A program made the position numbers and the translations under genes. The notes under the pieces were generated by a model. The model searched no databases, was not told where the DNA came from, and saw only the letters and a program-made list of their open reading frames with translations. Positions 46,636-58,086 of a stretch of DNA of 64,000 nt are shown one piece after another; position 1 is the stretch's first letter, and each line of letters opens with the position of its first letter. This DNA comes from Macrocystis pyrifera (Eukaryota > Sar > Phaeophyceae > Laminariales > Laminariaceae). Where the stretch lies: NCBI GenBank assembly GCA_031763025.1, contig JASSKH010000025.1, positions 8,795,665 through 8,859,664 of the forward strand, read 5' to 3'.

Positions 46636-46888
46636 CTAATACCCCCGCGCCATCCCGGCGTAGCCCCTCCCCGCCCCCTCAAGATCCCACGGGGTACTCC
46701 TCTCATCCCCCCATCGCGCGCCTCCGCCCCCATGACCTCCACCGGCATAACCATAATCTTCACCCCCGACACTGCTCTGGTAGTTCGCTGGCCAAGCCCG
46801 GCCGCCGTTCCTGCCCCTGTCGGCGCGCACACCTTCCTCATTGTGGTACTTCGAGTTTGGGTTTCCTCTTTGCCTCCCTGCTGCTGCT

Positions 46889-46922
<34 letters not shown>

Positions 46923-49900
46923 CCGTCGCAAGCGGTACCGCAGGCGCCGCCGAAAGTGCTACCCCCTCGCCGTGAGACGAAGGGAAGTAGTGGTGGTGGT
47001 GGTGGTGGTGGTTTCCGTTGGCGGTCGACGACCGCCGGCACTCGTCGGCGCCCCGTGCCTCCGGGCGAGGGCTGCCCGTTGCGTCGTCCGACATGTCAGC
47101 GCTGTCGTAGCCCCCCCACTCGCCACCGCTGACGCCGTCGCTGCCATCACCACCACCACCACCACCACCACGGCCGCCGCTGAGGCTGCCACTTCCACCA
47201 CCACCACAGCCACGACCGCTATCGCCGCCGCCGTCACCGCTGCAGAAGGAGTCGGAATAGCGAGGGGAAGAACAGTACCTGTTCCTCGGACCGCGATCAT
47301 CATACCGGCCCGGACCGCCGGGGGTGCCGGAAGGCCGAGAAGAGGGCGGGGTCGTCACCCCGACCCCGGCGAAAAAATCGTCCTCGTCAAAGCTCCGGCT
47401 GAAAACGCCCCCATATGGGGAGATCCCACCCGCTCCTCGTCGCCCCCCCGGGTGGTGGCTGCTGCGGGCGGGGCCTCCAGTGGAGTCCACAAAAAATCGG
47501 CCCCCTTCTTCGCTTTCTGGCGGGCCGCGCCTCTCTCGACCCCTGCGTGGGGCGGCTGCCCGCCCCCTCCCCCGTGGCCCACGAACAGGTGACGGCGGCG
47601 GCGGCGGCGGCCGAACGTGTCGACGAAGGCGGGGCTGCGCACGCGGGGAGGAGTACTCCCGGCGTGAAACATGTTTGGTGGGGGATGGTGGGGGGTGGGG
47701 GTGCAGGTGGGAGCGGCGGCCGTGCGCCGCAAGACCGGGGGCACGGCGGGTCATCGGCGGGACGGGGGCCGAGGTGTCGCGACGTGAGGGGTCTGGCTTG
47801 CGCGTACGCGACCGCTTCGGAGATGGGGAAGGGGAAGACGGTGACGATCTCGATACGCCCACTGGGACGAAGGCCCTGCGCGATGCTTCCGCCGCTCGGC
47901 TAGCTCTGCTAGCCCTGCTGGCTCTGCTAGCTCTGGCGGGGATGTTTGCGGGTCTCCCTCGTGGTCTCCGGTATCCCTGGAAGAGGGTGTGTCGAGAAGG
48001 AAGGGGGAAACAGGGGGGGTCGTGAAGAATCCTGAGGTGTGCGAGAAAGGGAAAAGGGGCGAGCTTGGGGGGGGGGGCGAGAGGAGTGACAGAAGCCATG
48101 AGCTGGAGGGATACCTGTCCACCGGACAACTCCGCGGGTGAATATATAATTTCCACTTGTACTAATAACGATATAATTTAAATGGAACGTAAACACGTGC
48201 CATCGACGTCGCACACAGCTTGTAAAATTGAGCATCAGCCCTTCAACCGGCCGAACTCACAGCTGACGCAGTCTGCAATACTTCAGCAAAACATACTTCG
48301 CCTTCACCCAACGTCTATAAATGGCTTGGCAACGTCAGAAGTCCATCCGTCGCAGCGGGCAGTGTTGCCTCAGAGGGAAAACCACCGGTTGCAACGTTTT
48401 ATGTTCCGACTCTCCGGCTAGTTCGGGGCAAAGGAGAGTGGGGGAGATTGCACCGTCATAGGGCACCTGTTCTTGCAGCTGCATAAGCGCGCTTTTCTCC
48501 TCTCAACTTTTTTCCTGCTGCAAAACAAATGATAGTGTACTTCCAAGCACTCTGTCCCGAAAGGGGGGAGGAAATCGCGGGCGCACGGAAGGGGTTGGGA
48601 GGGTGGGTGGGTACTGCTCCCACAAATGTAGCTGTGACGAGAGCTCGGAGCGCGTCCGCTGGCTTCCGGAAGGAAGAGTGTTTTTCAACAGAAAACAACA
48701 ACGTCGTCTGTCTTCAAAAACAAGTCGTTCCCACAAACTCCCGCGGCCGAAGAGAAAAAGGAGACTTGTCTGGAGCTCGAAAAACACGGGGAGCTACGTC
48801 TACCTACTGCTGTAGCGCGAGAAACATGAGCACGGTAGAACAACGGCCTGGTCCCGATTGGATGTAAAACCAACAAGACAAGATGAACGCACGCTCATTC
48901 TTTCACCTCCACCCTGAAGGGGTTGGCTGATCTCCTCTTGTGGCGGGAGCTTGCGGTCGGGGCAAGGTACGTCGGCCGCGTGCGCCCGGGACCAAGGAGG
49001 GGCGCGGCGGTGGGTGTCGGCGTCGACTCGAACACCTTGCCCGCGCCTCTGCTTTCACCGAGGGGACGCGGCAGTGCAGTGCACAGCCGACACAATAAAT
49101 AACGCAAGAACAGGGAGAAGAAAAAGGAAGAAAGGACGAGGGTTTCGGTAGCGGGGGGTGACGCATCATGCGTGAGAAAATCAACGGGGGGTTGTGCAAC
49201 GAAACGACAGCGTAGCGGCGGCGGCGGCGGCATCCAAGCGCGAACGGAAACGCAAACATTTAGCAGGGCCAACAAAAGGCCAGCCCCAAAACACATGTGC
49301 ACAGCAAGAACGTATTCAGGTATAGACGCTTGCTTTGCACACGGATTTTGCCTAGGAGCTCCCTATTTTTAGGACTATAAGGCACCCCACCCAAAACCTG
49401 GCTTTGAGCCGAAATGAAACGGAGACCCGACGAGCAATCCCCTAGTCTAGGTTGTACAGCTAAACAGATTGCCAAGACAAAACGGTAATGGGTCGTAGTT
49501 CGTCAACTGAGGAGCCCCCGTCGAACAGAATATGCTTTGCCCGAAGAGTGCTCGTACCTCTATTGTGGAACGCGGCTATTATAAGAGGGGCCTGGGGCAT
49601 CGCACATCGAAAATGCCACCAGAAAAGACATTACACACGTTTACCCCCCTTCTCGCTATGTCTATACGTGTACGAGAACCAGCAATCTGAAGGTAATCAT
49701 ACACTCTCTCGCGCTGACCTCGATCCTGCCATCCATTTCCCGTACGCCCCTCCCGAGTCCGGCGACTCTCTTCTCCTGCCCCCCCCTTCTCCCCCGCCCC
49801 CACCTCCCCTCCCGCCTACTTCGAAGTCGCCCGCGAGCCTCTCCTCGTCTCCCCTCGACCCCGCACCCCGGGGGGAGGGGCGCAGTCGTGCCCGTACCGG

Positions 49901-52900
49901 CGACGGTGATGGCGAGGGGGGAGTTGTTACAGCCGCCGTGGCGGTACGACGGGGACTGCCGGGGGGTCGCCAAGGAGTGGAGTTAGGTTCGCCTGGTACC
50001 ATAAAAAAGCAGGAAGGGGAGCGCGGGGCGGGTGGAGGTGGGGGGTGCGTGGGTTGGGTGGTAGCGGCGGTGGGGCGTACTCATTTGTTGCTTGCCTCAG
50101 TCGTTTAACCATGGACCACGCGCCCCTTTCGAGACAGAGAATGAGGTGGCGGTTTCAGCGTGAGCAGGAATGCCGTGGGCGGGGTGGGAGGGGTTGTGAC
50201 GCCGGGCGGGTGGAGGTCAGGATTTCAGCATGCGCAGGCATGCTGGTGCAAGCGCACTCTAACGCCTATTCTTGTTATTATCCTGGCAGCTACAGCAGCA
50301 CCATAGTAGCTCCCCCTGCTGGAAACAAGAGTTCGGAGTGCGCCGAGAGGGGGAAAAAAAAAAAAAAGCGTCGGCTACGTATGCGTCTGTCACGGAAGGG
50401 GAGGCCTTTGTACCGAAAAACCCGATGTCATTTCCGCCATCGTCCGTCCCTCCAACCGCCCGCCCCGTGCAGCTTGCGCACGTAGAGACTCAAGTCTGGT
50501 CTGGCGTGGTCTGGTCTAGTCCGGTTTTGTGTTTTTTATTTTCCCCCTACCTGCCGTGAAGCGCGCGCCGTCGCCACCCTCAGCAACGCTCCTCTCAGCC
50601 CGCCGTGCCCTTGGCGGAGCGCGGTGTCGCTCGGGCGAGCGCTCACCACCCCCCCCCCCACCAACACCCTCAACGCTGCCCACGTTAAAAAGAAGCCCGT
50701 ACTCGTAGTTGGGGGGCGAGGGCGGCGACCAGGCCCGTGGCGCCCGCGGTGCAGGACCACCACCGCCACCACCACCACCACCACCACCAGCGTGCGGAGG
50801 GTGCTCATCGGGAGAAAAGCGAACGTCTTTACTCCCTCCTCCGCACCGGAATCGTGGTGGCGGGGAGGCATACGGCGAATCGAAGCCGCCCCCGTCCACG
50901 GTGGAAGACGAGGAGAACGTTTGACGTCGCATCGAATTGCGCGAGCGCCGACTGCAGGGGGTCGTGTTGCTTCCCGGGCTCCCCGCGACAACGAGCTCAT
51001 CGGGGGGCGGAGGCAGAGTAGGCAGAATAGCAGCGGGCTGACAGTCCGGCGCGCTCTCGGGTTTTTCCGGAAAGGCCCTCGAATATGGGAGCTGGGGCGG
51101 CACGGATGGGGACAGGGGCGATGGGGCATCGTACCAAGGGGGTTGGCACCGGGAGCAGGAGGCATGGCAGCACACGAGGTGCTTAGTTGTGCGTGATTAG
51201 TTGAGAGGGTGCAAGCGAGTGTGATCGGCCAGACTGTCTACTGCTGTGAGAGAGTCACAGATCGTCGCCACCACTGCACGCGAAAAAGTACACCTTGGCA
51301 CGCCAACGCAACAGGATGCGACGGAAGCGGCACGTGAAAGGCAGGGCTCTCACCGGTCATGACAAGACATTTTTTAAATATCATGGGTCGGATAGGGTAG
51401 GGTCGCGGCAGGGGTGTTTCATAATTTCACGGGCCGGGTCGGGTCACCCTCACTCTCACCCGACCCGCCCTCACCCGACCTCACTCGCGAGGTTTGACCC
51501 GCGACCCGTGATCAGCCTTGATAAAGAGCTGATTTACATAAGGGTGATAAAAATACGGCGTGAGCAAGCCGGCGGGAAAACCCGCCCCCCACACCCTACC
51601 GTACGAGAGAGTTGCGGCCGTAAAAGAGAGTGCTACACTACGAGAGCGTGCTACCGTATGAGAGAGTGAAGTATGAAAAAAAAAACATGCGACAGTTTTT
51701 TTTTTCCCCCATTTTTTGCCCCACCCAGGACACCTACCTGCTCCGCCTTGCCCTCAGCCGGCGACCCGGTAACGACCGTCCGCTCCTGCATCTGATATTT
51801 TTCTCGGTCTTTCTTCTGCTGTCCATCCCCGTCGTCACCGTCGCCTCCGTCTTCTATTGTCCTATTCGCGCCTTGGTTTCCACGTGACAGCACCCGCCCC
51901 GTTTCTCCACCGCGTACCTTTGTACCCTGCACAAGGAGTCGTTCGTCCACCCCTCGCTCCCCGGGATGTTCCGTTTCGCGATCGGCAGCGGGGGTGGTCT
52001 CTCCGCCTGAACCACCCCCCTCCGGTGATCCGTCGACGAATGAGACTGCTTCACGCCGTTGTTTTTTATTTTCGTTTTTGGCACCCAGCAAGAGAGAGGG
52101 GCGTTTGGTTTGGGTGCGTTCAAGGGTTGGACACCGACATTGGTGTACGCAGCGCAAGGGGTATGGAATTGGGGTGTATTTCCGGCGTACAGCTGTTGCT
52201 GTTTGTCACATCAACTAATGTTAACGGTCTAGTCTGTGGCCATCACAAGCCAGGCTCCAACAAGCCCGGAGCGTAAGAAAAAAGGTAATCAGGGGAAAAA
52301 AGAAACTTAACCTGAGAGAAATCGCACCGACAATGCCTGTCGCTTCCTGGATCGCAGGTGATCAGGTAGGTGGGTGGGATGCCAAGGGGCGCAGACAGGC
52401 CTTCATACTCCCCTCCCACCCCCCCCCCTGAGTACTGACTAAGAGAGACAAGGCTACGTCGTGTGCGGCAACAAAATATCAAAACAATGGAAATCCTTGA
52501 TAGCTACCGTCCAGGTGGGGAGAACATTTGTTTCACGTGTTTTTCGTTGTGTTAAAATAGACCCTCGAAAACTGAGCCGTTACTTACGCAGAAGCGCCTG
52601 CCGCTGTCGCCATAATATCTCCTTGTCGCCCCCCGTTGACAGTCCCTCCTCGCCTCCGCACCCAGCCAGCGGCACGCTTAGTCCCGTGGCTCCCTTGTGC
52701 CCCCCGTCCTGCTCACACCTCTCACCGGCCGTAAACGGAGTTTCCACCCACCCCGTTTCCTTAACGGCGGGGGTGTTCGGCTCCATCGCCCCTTCCGCCC
52801 TGGCAAAATTCTGCCTGGGAAATTTCTGGAAACCCGCTGTTGATCCACCGCCAGGAATGTTTTTGTCGGCAGACGCGTCGTCCAAGGCTTGAGCAAGCCG

Positions 52901-54891
52901 CATCTCTACGCCACCAGCACGGCAGAGGCCGACGGTTCTCGAAACGGAATCGCTGCCGCCGTCCGATGTCCTGCTCCTGTTCGCCCGGTCGGTTTCACCG
53001 CTACCGACGGCTCGGGTAGTAGGAACATTTAAAGGGAGGTTTTTTTCGTCTGGGACGGCGGGGACGGCGGGGGTCGAGGTCGACGGCGAAATATGAGCCC
53101 CATTGTCGTAGTCGTGGTCCCGGGTCACGCTGTGCCGTTGTTGCTTGGTCTCCTGTGGCCGAGGCTGGGCCGCTGGTGACCGCTGCGGTTGTTGTGACGT
53201 CTCGGTGCGCTTCCACCTCGTCCACGCCGGGAGCAAGGCCAGGCGCGCTAGGGGTCTGGCGAGGGGGGGGGGGGGGGGCGCAGTTGGCGCATGGTGCAGA
53301 GAAGTTTCAAGCAAGATTAACATGTTGAAAGGTGGGACTAATGATCCAGCTCGAGCAGCGTACGTAGTGAGTGGGCTAAAAAACATGGGAAGCGGGCAGG
53401 CTAAGGTTTGTAGTTTTTTTCTACTCGCCTTTCTTTTTTTATTTTTCGCGTGCGGACGACTGCCTAGTTTGGTTCCAAGGCTTTTCGCCATGCGGCCAAA
53501 CACGTCACGCCTGCCTATCCAACTGCAAGAGGCGGAGGCAGGTTTTACCGCATTTAGAACTGCACGCACGTTTGTTTTAGGGATGAAACTACTTGGAATT
53601 AGAGTGGGATCATTTTTTCAGCAGTGAAGAGCCAGCAGATACAGTGAGTTGCTTTCGCCGAAAACACCGGGGCTGCTTGTTGAGCACTCCCGCCATCTCA
53701 CTTACCGGACAGCACCGCGCATGAGCAAAGCCGCCTGACGAGTGCTTCTTGGGGTCCAACTTGCTCGCCCGACTGGTTTCGGGGAAGTTCCGCGCCCAAG
53801 AGGTGCCCTCGAGTCTTCCCGCCATGCTTCCCCCTGTTCTTGGCAGTGACCCTTGTTTTCTGGAGGCAAGGCCCGCTTAACGTAGCCCAACGCAGTCTCG
53901 GAACGCTCGACGTTGCTGCGTACGAGAGCCCCCCACGTAGCATCTTTCGCTTCGTCGAGTTCCCCGTCCTTGGCGCCGCCAGCTACCTCATTGCTGCTGC
54001 TGTAGTGCAATCCGCCGTCTCCGACCCACCGTCCAACGGGGCTGTCGCCGTCGTCGCTCGCGTGGGTCTCGGGCCAGTGCTCCGAGGATGAACGAAACCC
54101 GGCGCTGAGCTCGCTGTTGGCGTTAGCGTTAGCGAAAGCGTTAAAGGCGTCGGCTTCAGCGTTAGCATTAGCGTAGGCATTAGCGCTAGCATTAGCTTTA
54201 GCGTTCGTCTTAGCGTGAGCCTTAGCGTGAGCCTTAGCGTTAGTCTTAGCGTCAGCTTTAGCGTCAGCCTTACAGTTAGCCTTAGCGCTAGTCTTCGCGC
54301 TAGCCTTAGCGTTAAAATTAACGTTAGCATTGGCGTTAGCCTTAGAGCTAGCCTTAGCGTCAGCGTTAGCGCTGCTCCTCCGCGGCGACTGTGATGAAAA
54401 CACTTCTCCGTTTTCGCCTTCATCTCTTGTCTCCCCACCTCGTCCAGCCGGAGAGTCCCTCCTAACCCCAACCCTCCCCCTTGCAGCGTTTCCTGCCTCG
54501 GCGTAGCCCACGACCGCCGATGGCTCTCTTCTCCCCTCGCTATACATCTCCGGCCTCATGGCCACGCTCCGCACGCTGACGGCACCATTTCGCCCGCGCG
54601 AGCCTCCCAAGCAAAGAGGCGTTTCGGACGCGCGGGATGCAGCCACGGACCCCGACGGTTTCGGCGATGGTAGCGCCCGTCGGGGAGAGTGGCGTCTGTG
54701 CCGGCGGCGACGGGCAGTCGGCGAACCGGCGGTGAAGACGCTACCGCTTCGGTGGTCACCTTCATCTGCGTCTCTATAGTCCTGCTCCTTGTTAGCGGAG
54801 CGGAGGGGGGAGTAGGTTACGGCGTTAGTTCGGCGGCGGGGGGGGGTCGTGAGGACGAGGCGGGAGAGGTTACGCGGGCCGAAGAGCCGTG
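46636..54891 (-). CDS. Gene D, block II: last six exons of a large disordered protein
   Basis: Minus-strand exons 54891-53706, 53255-52588, 52045-51738, 51091-50551, 49046-48907 and 47976-46636 (stop TAG) all have GT-AG borders. Their phases agree at every junction (1, 2, 1, 0, 1, 0), giving almost 1400 residues. I recognise no domain. The sequence is low-complexity: an Ala-Asn/Lys/Asp hexamer-coded repeat (about 54370-54110), then basic and acidic Ser/Gly/Glu stretches (TRDHDYDNGAH, SFVDGSPEGGGSGGE, IEDGGDGDDGDGQQKKDREK). A Gly/Pro-rich exon follows, then RASRASRASRAA, Arg/Ser-Pro-rich text (SPSPSPKRSRTRKPD), Gly runs, a His run, an Ala run and an aromatic/Gly C-terminus (GYAGGGHGGGG ... GYAGMARGY). 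Such composition is usual for scaffold or RNA-associated proteins, but I infer no function. It is convergent with gene B. Confidence 0.6.
50076..50146 (-). mobile_element. LINE 3' end (tail type A) in an intron of gene D
   Basis: GGGGCGTACTCATTTGTTGC to CGCGCCCCTTTCGAGACAGA. On the gene's own strand it is in sense orientation. Confidence 0.65.
54112..54380. repeat. Coding hexanucleotide array (TTAGCG/GCTAAN type)
   Basis: About 40 degenerate units of six bases (plus strand GCGTTA, GCATTA, GCCTTA, GCGTCA). On the minus strand they are in frame and code for alternating Ala and Asn, Lys, Asp, Thr, Ser or His (NANANVNFNAK, ADAKADAKTNAKAHAKAHAK). Length is a multiple of three throughout, so the gene D frame is kept. 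Confidence 0.85.
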
Positions 54892-54959
54892 CTATGGTAG
54901 GTATTGGGGTTGAAGTGTTGAGTCCCAAGATGTCTCAACAACAGTAGAACTTACCAGTT

Positions 54960-55450
54960 GTTCGAGATTTGGTCTGATTAACATAGGGTCAGGGTTGGGG
55001 TTGCTCTGGTTGAATCAGGGTTAGGGTTAGGGGTACACTCGTCTCGTACAACAGTGTGTGTCAACCATTTTCTCGAAGTAAGTGGGAAAGCATCAATCAC
55101 CTTCTTCCCTGACGGAGCTGCTCAAATGAGGAACCGCCCAACAGCTTTGGAATCGGATGTTAAGCTGACAGCCCAGGGGGTTGTGTATCGGGCTGGGCTT
55201 ACGTTCCTTTCGTCAAGTGTCGGTTGTTGAGAGAGGGATGTGCAGAGATCCTCAAGCGGCGAAGCATCAGAACATTTACGTGCTCCCCCTATATATATTA
55301 GCACGCGCCCGAAAACATGGATGGCATTTGAAGCGCGCCTGGCGGTTTTGACCGGAACCTAAAGTCGTCAGTAGCATACGTACACAGTGCGGTGCGCGTA
55401 CTATGTTGTGGCTTGGCCTTTTTTTCCTCCGAACGGGAGGGACGCTTTTA
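54960..55450. other. Spacer with telomere-like GGGTTA units
   Basis: 54984-55035 has GGGTCAGGGTTGGGGTTGC, then CAGGGTTAGGGTTAGGGG. The rest has no recognised feature. Confidence 0.55.
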
Positions 55451-55451
55451 G

Positions 55452-55813
55452 ACGCGTTCTACGATAGAGGTATTACGGGGGTCCATATTTAACGGGACCA
55501 AATTTTGTTAGTAAAAATTGGCAAATATATAGGTTTTTATGTACATCATAGGTCCTGTTAACTATGGACCCCCGTAATAGCACATTTCCGCAAAACAAAA
55601 TCTGAATGACGGGGCTCCTTAACCCAAAAAAAATCGTCGGAATGCCGATCTTGGTTCGAAACATGACGTAATTGTATACTTGGGCCAATGGGATATTCAT
55701 TGGGATGCAATTTGAGTTTTGCTCAATTCAGTTTTCGGGTGAGGTATGGAGCTCCTTAAGGTCAAGTGAGGAGCCTCAGAAAATGCAGGGCGAACTTCTG
55801 TCGTAGAACGCCT
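55452..55813. mobile_element. MITE-2, second copy, carrying a MITE-1 insertion
   Basis: Same ends as at 19176 (GCGTTCTACGATAGAGGT / ACTTCTGTCGTAGAACGC) and the same interior (GGTGAGGTATGGAGCTCCTT and AAGGTCAAGTGAGGAG). The flanks show TTTAGAC on both sides, a 6-7 bp target duplication as in the first copy. The MITE-1 lies at 55473-55577. Confidence 0.85.
55473..55577. mobile_element. MITE-1 copy (AGTTAAT subtype right end) nested in MITE-2
   Basis: Compared with the empty MITE-2 at 19176 (GAGGTAGCACATT), this copy reads GAGGTA, element, TAGCACATT. TA is therefore the duplicated target, and TTACGGGGG ... CCCCCGTAA are the exact ends. Confidence 0.9.
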
Positions 55814-56127
55814 CTTTAGACTTGTTTTTTTTTGTGACCAGGGGGCTATATTTCGCCCGTTTTAAGGTAATGGGCTGACGTGAGAGCATCATCCTCACAT
55901 ATCACCATCATCGTCATCTTCATCGTCACCATGGTCATCGTCATCTTCGTAATGCCAAGTGCTACGGCGATCACTTGAGTCTTATCGGCCGGCGTGCAAG
56001 TCCAGTATCCAAGACGCGTCCGATTCACTTCGAGGAGTGCCTACAGTAGTCCACGTCGACGCGTGTTTTGGCCGATAGGGGTACCGCTCTTTCGGGCGTT
56101 TGTCGTCTTCTGACATTTTGATACGCC

Positions 56128-56345
56128 TACGCAACATTTCAACCCACACGTGTGCTTGGGGCGCACGTGGTAGCTACTGTGGCCCCCTTTGGGGCTTTAG
56201 AGCAATAGAACATCGCTATTTCAGGCATGTGCCGCTTTCTGGACCATCGATGCATCTACACAAAACTGCAACCCCAAGTGTGCTCGAGGGGCAATAGTGG
56301 CTACTGTAACTCCTTCGGGACTCCAGAGCAAAGCAATATCGAGCA
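56128..56345. repeat. Direct tandem duplication, about 120-bp period
   Basis: 56128-56220 and 56248-56340 share ACGC/ATCTACNCAA, CAACCC(A/C)A, GTGTGCT(T/C)G-GG, GTAGCTACTGT/GTGGCTACTGT and AGAGCAA-A-CATCG/AGCAATATCG. Diverged and old. Confidence 0.6.
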
Positions 56346-56731
56346 CAAAAAATCGACCGCAGTCTCGGCCACAGAAAGGAAAAGCAGTCCAGGCTGGTGG
56401 GGTGGGGAGTGTATCCGAATTGAAACAGGAGGAGATCCACGACACACATACATGCAGCACGGTGATGTTCGCGGTGCTCCTCGTACACCGCTCTTCCTAG
56501 GATAGACGCTTGACGATAATGCACGCAACGAGTCGCATATTTGGGCGCTCTCGTTACAGGGGGGGGTTCCAACGGCCACCGCGCGGAAACAGGACGGTTG
56601 GAAGAAGAGCGGACAGCGCGACGACTGCTGCGGTACCCGGTACAAGCGCCGCAAGCGAAAGGCAGTTCTGATACCGTCACCTTACGGTTTGCAATGCGAA
56701 GACACTGCTTGATCCAGCAACCTTGCCATTA

Positions 56732-56915
56732 GAGCCCATCTTAACCGGGGACACTAAATTTCGTTCAATCAGATGCCAATTAAATTAGAAAAAACAAAAT
56801 CTAGTAAAATTGAAAAAACCGAAAGTCCTCCATAGGATGGGGCCCTTATATTAAATTAGAAAACAAAATCCAGTCAAATTGAAAGAGCCGAATGTCCCCG
56901 TTAAGACGGGCCCTT
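56732..56915. mobile_element. Small TIR element, TTA target, PIF/Harbinger-like
   Basis: The ends GAGCCCATCTTAACCGGGGA and TCCCCGTTAAGACGGGCCC are inverted. TTA flanks both sides. The inside holds two direct copies of AAATTAGAAAA-CAAAATC and AAATTGAAA-A-CCGAA. The TWA target fits PIF/Harbinger. No coding capacity. Confidence 0.7.
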
Positions 56916-57023
56916 ACGATACTGTTCCGGAAACCGAAAAATCGCTCACCTTGTGCCGTTGCCTATCGCGCTCCACGGTAGCCCTGTGCGCATGCCAACG
57001 GTAACAGTACATGGGGAGGGTAT

Positions 57024-57235
57024 GGGGGTGTACTCATTGCCATGCATTGGCGTAGTCGTTTGACCATAGACCCTCGCATCCCTACTAATGCCGGGGCGGA
57101 GCATGTCGGGTTTTCAACCACCAGGCAGACATTGCTTGCACAAAGCACGAAACGCTGTGAGGCGTTCGGGGTAGTCGTATGAAGGGTGAGCTGCATCCTA
57201 CTAAGGACCGTTTGTGAGGCGGGCTTCGGCACCTT
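57024..57235 (-). mobile_element. LINE 3' end (tail type B), longest copy
   Basis: GTGTACTCATTGCCATGCAT, CGTAGTCGTTTGACCATAGA, GGGGCGGAGCATGTCGGG, CAGGCAGACATTGCTTGCAC, then GAAGGGTGAGCTGCATCCTA. Parallel to 44271-44450 over about 180 bp. Confidence 0.7.
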
Positions 57236-57239
57236 GTGT

Positions 57240-57920
57240 GCGCAGTTTCTTGCATGGGGATTACAGCGTCGAATGCAATTGTCATGTTCTTCGGTTTGTC
57301 AACTTCCTAAACAACAATGGGCAGACCATGTGAATGCCTCGTGAGTGCCTACCATATACCAGGTACACAACTACGTGATACCACGACAATTCCCCTTGTG
57401 CGGAGATAGGTTCTCCACCCCGCACAATATAATCTAAAGTAACTCGACCTCAAATCATGGTGACTCCCAAAACACCAAAACCGTCCCCTGGTTGTCGAAC
57501 TCATGCAGTGATTGGCGGGTTTTACAGCGTCGTTGCCAACCAATGCCAACCCAACCCATAGACCATATACAAGGGGGAGGGTATGGGGGGGGGGAGGGGG
57601 ACGGGTGACCCCGCGGATATATATAGGCTATTGGATATTAATCTCGAAATCCTACTGTACACATGCCCCTACACATTCCTGGGCGACTAAAACGAGGCGT
57701 TGGTCGGACTGGGGCGAAGGGGGCGAAATAAATAAATGCCTAATCCTCTACGCAAAAGCACGGCGACGAGTGTTCTAATATGAGAGCATGAAACCTTCCG
57801 GAAACACACCAAAAGTTAACGCAAAACATCCTGAGTCTCTGCTCGAGCTGAGAGGGCCAGCTTGGGAGTGGCTAGAGTTAACGGTGATAGTGCGCTATAT
57901 AGTACCCAAGGTAGCCGGGG
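57240..57920. other. Gene-free stretch
   Basis: Contains a TACCAGGTACAC motif at 57357 and a G-rich run at 57585-57600. If the two blocks of gene D are one gene, a missing exon should lie between 54892 and 58086. I found none. Confidence 0.35.
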
Positions 57921-57921
57921 G

Positions 57922-57995
57922 GAGAGGGCGCGTGCTCATTTGTTGCTTGCCTTGGTCATTTGATCATTGACCACGCATTCCTTCCGAGACGGAGC
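57922..57995 (-). mobile_element. LINE 3' end (tail type A)
   Basis: On the minus strand it reads APSRKECVVNDQMTKASNK and then TGA of TGAGCACGC. The peptide is conserved in other type A copies, which indicates the C-terminus of the LINE protein. Confidence 0.75.
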
Positions 57996-58086
57996 ACGGC
58001 GTGAGGGCAGGATCGGGAAGGGGTGGATGGGTGGGTATCGACCAGGCTTTCACTCTATTTCGGCGCCGTTCCCCTGCAGTTTGTAC

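Noticed and set aside
47324-48025. Long plus-strand frames over 46.7-48.0 kb
   Set aside because: They mirror the GC-rich last exon of gene D, whose splice site, phase and stop fit the minus strand.
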